Positions 6,362 to 10,944 of a DNA stretch of 10,944 nucleotides are shown here, piece after piece. The stretch is from Cyanobacteria bacterium OH_CDB_58. Its GTDB lineage: Bacteria > Cyanobacteriota > Vampirovibrionia > Gastranaerophilales > Gastranaerophilaceae. The notes beneath the pieces were generated by a model. The model ran no database searches and was not told where the DNA came from. It saw only the letters and a program-made list of their open reading frames with translations. The translations under genes were made by a program, and so were the position numbers. The first letter of the stretch is position 1. Each line of letters starts with the position of its first letter. The stretch lies in the NCBI GenBank assembly GCA_023435965.1, contig JAEZLC010000203.1:1-10944 (forward strand), in the 5' to 3' direction.

Positions 6362-7120
6362 GTGAAAATAATCGCATCTTTTCCCCCAAGCATCTTGGGC
6401 AATACCACCAGCTCTTCTTTTTTAAAGGATAAATACACAAAGAATTTTTCATCTATACCGATATCCTTTGGAGCGAAACAAAATAACAATGACTCTTTTA
6501 AAAAACAAAATAAACAAGAATTTATTATCGTCGAAGGAATAAACAGAAGGTTCGGAAGAGATGGTCTAAAATTCATCGAAAAACAAACCCACGACAAGAA
6601 ACCAATAGAAAGAATTACTTTCTTTGAAAATGAAAAAGACATCTGGAAAGTAGAGTCATTTTCAAACGGAGTTCACTCTAAAACAAAGTCATTTTTCGAA
6701 AATGGAGAATTAGCTTGCCTATCAGAATACAAAGAAGGTATCATTTCAAAAAAAACTCTATACAGGGAAACTGAAGATACAGATATTGCCTGCTTTGATT
6801 TTAAAAACAAAAAAGTAAAAATAAAAAAGGGGAAAATCAAACACTCCCTAAAGAAAGTCATAGAATACAAAGACGGAAAGATGTGCAAAGAAACCGAATA
6901 TCATGACAACGGCAAATCAATCCATCTTATCTATACATACGACAAAAATGAAAATATGATTGGAATCAAATCCTTTAGAGAAAATGGAGCAATCTACCAC
7001 TCCATCTGGGAAGGCTTAAACGGATTCTACCCAGAGGATGAATGCGAAGATGAACTCGGAATACCTATTAAAAATTACAAAAGAAGCCCTAAAAAAGATT
7101 TGCCTAAATTTTTAAGCTAG
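6362..7120 (+). CDS. Uncharacterised protein with YwqK/MORN-like repeats
   Basis: This 252-residue protein has no family I can name with confidence. An N-terminal tail of about 50 residues is rich in serine, lysine and asparagine and includes SIPISFGAKQ (31-40). After it come repeated units of roughly 20 residues alternating aromatic strands with an ENG or DGK turn: SFFENGELACLSEYKEG (110-126), KVIEYKDGKMCKETEY (165-180), and SFRENGAIYHSIWEG (204-218). This resembles the tandem beta-hairpin repeats of YwqK-type antitoxin-like and MORN proteins. A lysine-rich stretch (about 148-165) interrupts them. No signal peptide or membrane segment is seen. The start chosen is GTG at 6362, with GGAG at 6351-6354 seven bases upstream; a GTG at 6320 has no ribosome-binding site. 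It is last in the NUDIX-HAD-ispF run and ends before a terminator. Being a gene is well supported; function is unknown. Confidence 0.75.
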   Translation: MKIIASFPPSILGNTTSSSFLKDKYTKNFSSIPISFGAKQNNNDSFKKQNKQEFIIVEGINRRFGRDGLKFIEKQTHDKKPIERITFFENEKDIWKVESFSNGVHSKTKSFFENGELACLSEYKEGIISKKTLYRETEDTDIACFDFKNKKVKIKKGKIKHSLKKVIEYKDGKMCKETEYHDNGKSIHLIYTYDKNENMIGIKSFRENGAIYHSIWEGLNGFYPEDECEDELGIPIKNYKRSPKKDLPKFLS

Positions 7121-7143
7121 CAAAATAAAAATACTTTTACAAC

Positions 7144-7175
7144 AAAAAAGACGGAGTATAAACCCCGTCTTTTTT
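7144..7175. terminator. Bidirectional intrinsic terminator between the repeat protein and valS
   Basis: AAAAAAGACGG (7144-7154) pairs perfectly with CCGTCTTTTTT (7165-7175) around a ten-base loop. The A-run on one arm and T-run on the other give a U-tract in either direction, so it can end both the plus-strand operon and the convergent gpmI-valS transcript. Confidence 0.9.
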
Positions 7176-7186
7176 ATATTATTTTT

Positions 7187-9835
7187 CTAATCTTTTAACG
7201 AACTGATAAGTTCCTCTATTGCATTTTGCTGAACTTGCAGCTCTTCGATTCTGGCTTTTGTCTGCTCTATTAAGTCAGCTGGAGCATTAGAAACAAACTT
7301 TTCATTTTTCATTCTACCCTCTAAGCTGTTCTTTTCGTTTAGAACTTTTTGGAGTTTTTTATCTTGCCTTGCAACTTCTTCCTTCAAATCAATAAGGCCT
7401 GCGAGAGGAATTATGATTTTTGAATTGCCGACGACTGCAGATGCGGATTGTTTTAAAGTTACTTCTCCATCATTTGAATACATAATATTTTCAACCCTTG
7501 CAAGCCTTTTTATGTATGATTCGACTTTTTCAAAAATCATTTTTTCATTTTCTGTTGCAATTACATTTATATCTACTTTTGTAGAGACAGGGATGTTAAA
7601 ACTTTGTCTGACGTTTCTTAAAGACTTAATCGTTTCAAATACAAGCTCCATTTGAACATTTTCTTCTTTAAAGCTCAATTCATCCTGATATACAGGGAAA
7701 TCAGCTTTCATAATAGTCTTCACATTCTTCTCTAAAGGCAATAACTGCCAGATTGATTCTGTAATGTGCGGCATTATAGGATGGAGAAGTCTCAAAGTCT
7801 GATCCAATACATACCTTAACACCCTTTGTGTGTTAAGTTTAATCGATTCATCTTGGAGCTGAATTTTTGCAATCTCTACATACCAATCACAGTAAGAATT
7901 CCAGAAGAAATCATAAAGGATATGTGAAGTTTCGCCTATTCTATAGTTTTTAATATTTTCATTTGTTTCTTTAGCAACTTCATTCAGCTTGTTCAAAATC
8001 CACTTATCGGCAAGAGTGAGTGTTGCAAAATCAACTTCATTGCTATCAACCCCTTCTAGGTTCATAAGAACAAAGCGTGATGCGTTCCATATCTTATTTG
8101 CGAAGTTTCTTCCGTACTCGAACTTTTCATCGCCGACTTTTATGTCTTGTCCGCCGTATGTACAGAGTGACGTGAGGGTAAATCTCAACGCATCACTGCC
8201 GTATTTATCAATAATCTCAACAGGATCGATTGTATTGCCCTTAGATTTAGACATTTTTTGCCCGTGCTCATCTCTTATCAATCCGTGTATGTAAACAGTT
8301 GAGAACGGAGCTTTTTCAGTAAACTCGTATCCCATGGTAATCATTCTTGCTACCCAGAAGAAGATAATATCAAAACCGGTAACAAGAGTATTTGTAGGAT
8401 AAAATTTCTTAAAGTCAGGTGATTGAGTATTTGGCCAGCCCATTGTAGAAAATGGCCATAATCCTGAAGAAAACCAGGTATCTAAAACATCAGAATCCTG
8501 AGTATATTTAGACGGATCAGGATTATCCTTTGCAACCACCATCTCACCTGTCTCATTGTGATAATAGGCAGGAATTTGATGTCCCCACCACAACTGACGA
8601 GAGATACACCAGTCTCTGATATTGGTCATCCAACCAAGATAGTTTTTGGTCCACCTTTCAGGAACAAATTTTATCTCGCCTTTATCTATACATTCTATCG
8701 CTGCTTTAGCAAGCGGCTCCATTTTTACAAACCATTGTTCTGAAAGTAGCGGTTCTATTGTAGTTCCACATCTTTGACACTTGCCTACGTTATGCTCATG
8801 GTCTTTTATTCTTATCAACGAATTATTTAACTTAAGCAATCCGATTGTTTTTTCTCTGGCTTCATACCTATCTAGCCCTTGTAACTCAGGAAGAACTTCA
8901 GCACAAACTTTCATTTTTCCTTCACCATCTATAACCCAAATTGGATTTAAACCGTGCCTTTTTCCGATTTCAAAGTCATTTGGATCGTGAGCTGGGGTAA
9001 TCTTTAAAGCACCGGTTCCAAAACCTTTTTCGACATATTCATCTGCAATTATGGGGATTTCTCTTCTTGTCAAAGGAAGGCATACCGTTTTACCTATTAA
9101 ATCTTTGTATTTATAATCATTTGGGTTAACTGCAACCGCAACATCACCATATATTGTTTCAGGTCTTGTTGTGGCTACTACTATTGCTCCAGGCTCGTCT
9201 TTTAAAGGGTAGCTAATCTCCCAAAGATTGCCAGCTTCTGTTTCATACTCGGTTTCTACATCAGAAATCGCACTCTGGCAACGAGGACACCAGTTTACGA
9301 TATATGCACCTTTATAAACAAGTCCTTTTTCATACAGTTTTATGAAAACTTCCTTAACAGCCTCAGAACATCCCTCATCAAACGTGAAACGTTCTCTTGA
9401 CCTATCAAAAGACGCTCCTAATCTTTTAAACTGATTAAGAATGGCACTCTTATGTTCATTTGCCCATTCCCAAGTTTTTTCAAGGAACTTTTCTCGTCCT
9501 AAATCGTGTCTGGAAACTCCGTCTTCTCTAAGTTTTTTCTCAACTACGTTCTGAGTAGCAATTCCGGCGTGGTCTGTTCCCGGGAGCCAAAGTGCTTCGT
9601 AGCCGGCCATTCTGTGGTATCTGATTAGAATATCTTGCAATGTCCCATCCAAAGCGTGGCCCATATGAAGAACACCGGTTACGTTTGGAGGAGGAATCAC
9701 TATCGAATAAGGCGGTTTGTCAGAATTAACATCTGCTTTAAAACAATCATTGTCTTCCCAGAGTTTATAAATAGCTTCCTCTGTGGCCTTAGCATCATAA
9801 ACCGTCGGTAAATCACTTATTTTTGTATTATTCAT
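7187..9835 (-). CDS. valS: Valyl-tRNA synthetase (ValRS)
   Basis: This class Ia synthetase charges tRNA-Val and edits threonine. The 882 residues are full length for the compact bacterial type. The HIGH motif is HMGH (57-60) within PPPNVTGVLHMGHAL, and the KMSKS motif is at 527-531 within QKMSKSKGN. The CP1 editing domain shows TTRPETIYGD near residue 220 and GTGALKITPAHDPND. Two CxxC pairs, C183/C186 (WCPRCQ) and C353/C356 (KCQRCG), are likely zinc ligands. The tRNA-binding anticodon domain follows, and the C-terminal 65 residues form the charged coiled coil (about 815-880) typical of ValRS. ATG at 9835 is preceded by AAGGCGAG. It lies 32 bases downstream of gpmI with no terminator between, suggesting co-transcription. 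Confidence 0.98.
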   Translation of the reverse strand: MNNTKISDLPTVYDAKATEEAIYKLWEDNDCFKADVNSDKPPYSIVIPPPNVTGVLHMGHALDGTLQDILIRYHRMAGYEALWLPGTDHAGIATQNVVEKKLREDGVSRHDLGREKFLEKTWEWANEHKSAILNQFKRLGASFDRSRERFTFDEGCSEAVKEVFIKLYEKGLVYKGAYIVNWCPRCQSAISDVETEYETEAGNLWEISYPLKDEPGAIVVATTRPETIYGDVAVAVNPNDYKYKDLIGKTVCLPLTRREIPIIADEYVEKGFGTGALKITPAHDPNDFEIGKRHGLNPIWVIDGEGKMKVCAEVLPELQGLDRYEAREKTIGLLKLNNSLIRIKDHEHNVGKCQRCGTTIEPLLSEQWFVKMEPLAKAAIECIDKGEIKFVPERWTKNYLGWMTNIRDWCISRQLWWGHQIPAYYHNETGEMVVAKDNPDPSKYTQDSDVLDTWFSSGLWPFSTMGWPNTQSPDFKKFYPTNTLVTGFDIIFFWVARMITMGYEFTEKAPFSTVYIHGLIRDEHGQKMSKSKGNTIDPVEIIDKYGSDALRFTLTSLCTYGGQDIKVGDEKFEYGRNFANKIWNASRFVLMNLEGVDSNEVDFATLTLADKWILNKLNEVAKETNENIKNYRIGETSHILYDFFWNSYCDWYVEIAKIQLQDESIKLNTQRVLRYVLDQTLRLLHPIMPHITESIWQLLPLEKNVKTIMKADFPVYQDELSFKEENVQMELVFETIKSLRNVRQSFNIPVSTKVDINVIATENEKMIFEKVESYIKRLARVENIMYSNDGEVTLKQSASAVVGNSKIIIPLAGLIDLKEEVARQDKKLQKVLNEKNSLEGRMKNEKFVSNAPADLIEQTKARIEELQVQQNAIEELISSLKD

Positions 9836-9867
9836 AATTCTCGCCTTATTTCTTTATATAATATTTT

Positions 9868-10944
9868 TTATTTTAGTAATGACTCGCCTGTCATTTCAAC
9901 AGGTTTTTCAACGTTCAATAACTCTAGTATTGTCGGAGCAACATCGCACAATGCACCTGAATCTTTAAGCTCAACACTATTATCATTAATTACGAAAAAC
10001 GGAACTTTGTTTGTTGTATGAGCAGTGAATGGCGCATGAGTCACAGGATCTTCCATACACTCGGCATTCCCGTGGTCAGCTGTTAGCAACATAGTAACGT
10101 TTTTCTCTTTCGCTCTCTGTGCTATTTTACCGACACACTCATCAACTGTTTCTACAGCCTTGACAGCAGCATCAAAAACACCAGTATGACCAACCATATC
10201 AGGATTAGCAAAGTTTACAAGTATAAATCCGTAGTCATCGTTGTCCAATGCTGCAAGGACTTTATCACAAACCTCATAAGCACTCATCTCTGGCTGCAAG
10301 TCATAAGTAGCAACCTTTGGAGACGCGACCAAGACTCTTGTTTCAAGCTTGTTTGGAGTTTCTTCACCACCGTTAAAGAAGAACGTAACATGTGCATATT
10401 TTTCTGTTTCTGCAGTCCTTAGCTGTTTAATGTTATTTTTGTCCAACACTTCTCCAAGGATATTTGTGAGCCTTTGCGGTTCAAATGCCACCGGGAAAGT
10501 GAAAGTTTCATCATATTGTGTGAAAGACATATAATAAAGATTTTTTCTTACTGCTTTTCTTTCAAAGCCGTCAAATTTTTCAAAAGCTATAGCCTTTGAT
10601 ATTTCACGGGCTCTGTCAGGCCTGAAGTTAAAGAAAACAACAGCATCATTGTCATTAATTCTTGAATTATCGCCTTCTATCACTGTAGGAAGAACAAATT
10701 CATCATTAGTACCTTGAGAATATGAGTTTTCAACAGCCTCTACCGCACTTGAAGCCACAAGTCCGTCTCCGAAGAGAATGCAGTTGTAAGCTTTTTCCAC
10801 TCTATCCCATCTGTTATCCCTATCCATAGCATAATATCTGCCCATAACTGAAGCAACTTTTGGAAGCCCAACTGTCGCCAATTTTTCATCTACCATTGAT
10901 AAATATTTAACTGCACTTTGAGGAGGAGTATCTCTTCCGTCTAA
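9868..10944 (-). CDS. gpmI: Cofactor-independent phosphoglycerate mutase, 5' end off the window
   Basis: This glycolytic enzyme of the alkaline phosphatase superfamily interconverts 3- and 2-phosphoglycerate using two Mn ions. The frame stays open to the right edge: 358 C-terminal residues are visible of about 510 in the family. The first visible residues LDGRDTPP are the family's substrate-binding motif, so the ATG at 10896 is internal and not the start. Also visible are GRYYAMDRDNRWDR, VVFFNFRPDRAREI, and the metal-ligand motifs NPDMVGHTG, LTADHGNAE and HAPFTAHTT. The catalytic serine lies in the missing N-terminal part. The stop is 32 bases before valS, so the two genes probably form one transcript whose promoter is outside the window. 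Confidence 0.96.
   Translation of the reverse strand, partial: LDGRDTPPQSAVKYLSMVDEKLATVGLPKVASVMGRYYAMDRDNRWDRVEKAYNCILFGDGLVASSAVEAVENSYSQGTNDEFVLPTVIEGDNSRINDNDAVVFFNFRPDRAREISKAIAFEKFDGFERKAVRKNLYYMSFTQYDETFTFPVAFEPQRLTNILGEVLDKNNIKQLRTAETEKYAHVTFFFNGGEETPNKLETRVLVASPKVATYDLQPEMSAYEVCDKVLAALDNDDYGFILVNFANPDMVGHTGVFDAAVKAVETVDECVGKIAQRAKEKNVTMLLTADHGNAECMEDPVTHAPFTAHTTNKVPFFVINDNSVELKDSGALCDVAPTILELLNVEKPVEMTGESLLK

Noticed and set aside
6298..6642. A minus-strand frame of 114 codons with hydrophobic stretches over the repeat-protein gene
   Set aside because: It is antisense to a plus-strand frame with a good GGAG site and recognisable repeats, and it covers the intergenic inverted repeat; its hydrophobicity reflects reading Lys/Glu/Asn-rich codons in reverse.
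7413..8990. Plus-strand frames inside valS
   Set aside because: They are antisense to conserved ValRS domains and have no start signals.
10186..10534. Plus-strand frames inside gpmI
   Set aside because: They are antisense shadows over the conserved phosphoglycerate mutase motifs.
1..10944. CRISPR array, tRNA or rRNA genes, insertion sequence, prophage or attachment site
   Set aside because: No regularly spaced direct repeats, no cloverleaf with a TTC arm and CCA end, no transposase or integrase frames and no terminal inverted repeats were seen by eye.

Overview
This is an AT-rich bacterial chromosomal window with tightly packed genes. Most of it is housekeeping: two aminoacyl-tRNA synthetases (alaS, valS), a non-mevalonate isoprenoid gene (ispF), a cofactor-independent phosphoglycerate mutase (gpmI) and two nucleotide/phosphate hydrolases. 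The MEP pathway, iPGM, the base composition and an ISFGAK-like segment in the N-terminal tail of an uncharacterised protein together suggest an uncultured gut-type lineage such as Gastranaerophilales (Vampirovibrionia/Melainabacteria). That placement is inference; no rRNA or marker tree is available here.

Layout from left to right. A gene that runs off the left edge on the minus strand (start codon at 98) is divergent from alaS, and the roughly 210 bases between them hold back-to-back promoters. alaS (310-2931) ends at a perfect-stem bidirectional terminator. Two genes then converge on alaS from the minus strand: a small HgdC/BadF-type [4Fe-4S] ATPase activator (2982-3686) and, upstream and overlapping it by ATGA, an uncharacterised 244-residue protein made of two similar halves (3683-4417). 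A 57-base divergent gap with two outward-facing TATAAT boxes separates this pair from a plus-strand run: an ADP-ribose pyrophosphatase-like NUDIX hydrolase (4475), a Cof-type HAD phosphatase (5002), ispF (5805) and an uncharacterised protein with YwqK/MORN-like repeats (6362-7120). A second bidirectional terminator separates this run from the minus-strand pair gpmI (running in from beyond the right edge) followed by valS (ending at 7187).

The most interesting part is the minus-strand pair at 2982-4417. The activator keeps both cluster cysteines and the ASKHA nucleotide motifs of the ATPases that reductively activate 2-hydroxyacyl-CoA dehydratases and benzoyl-CoA reductases. Its only visible partner is not a recognisable dehydratase subunit but a small, internally duplicated, cysteine-containing protein. 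This could be an undescribed ATP-driven electron-transfer pair. The divergent promoters between this pair and the NUDIX operon are also notable: each TATAAT lies exactly six bases before an ATG, which predicts leaderless mRNAs in both directions.
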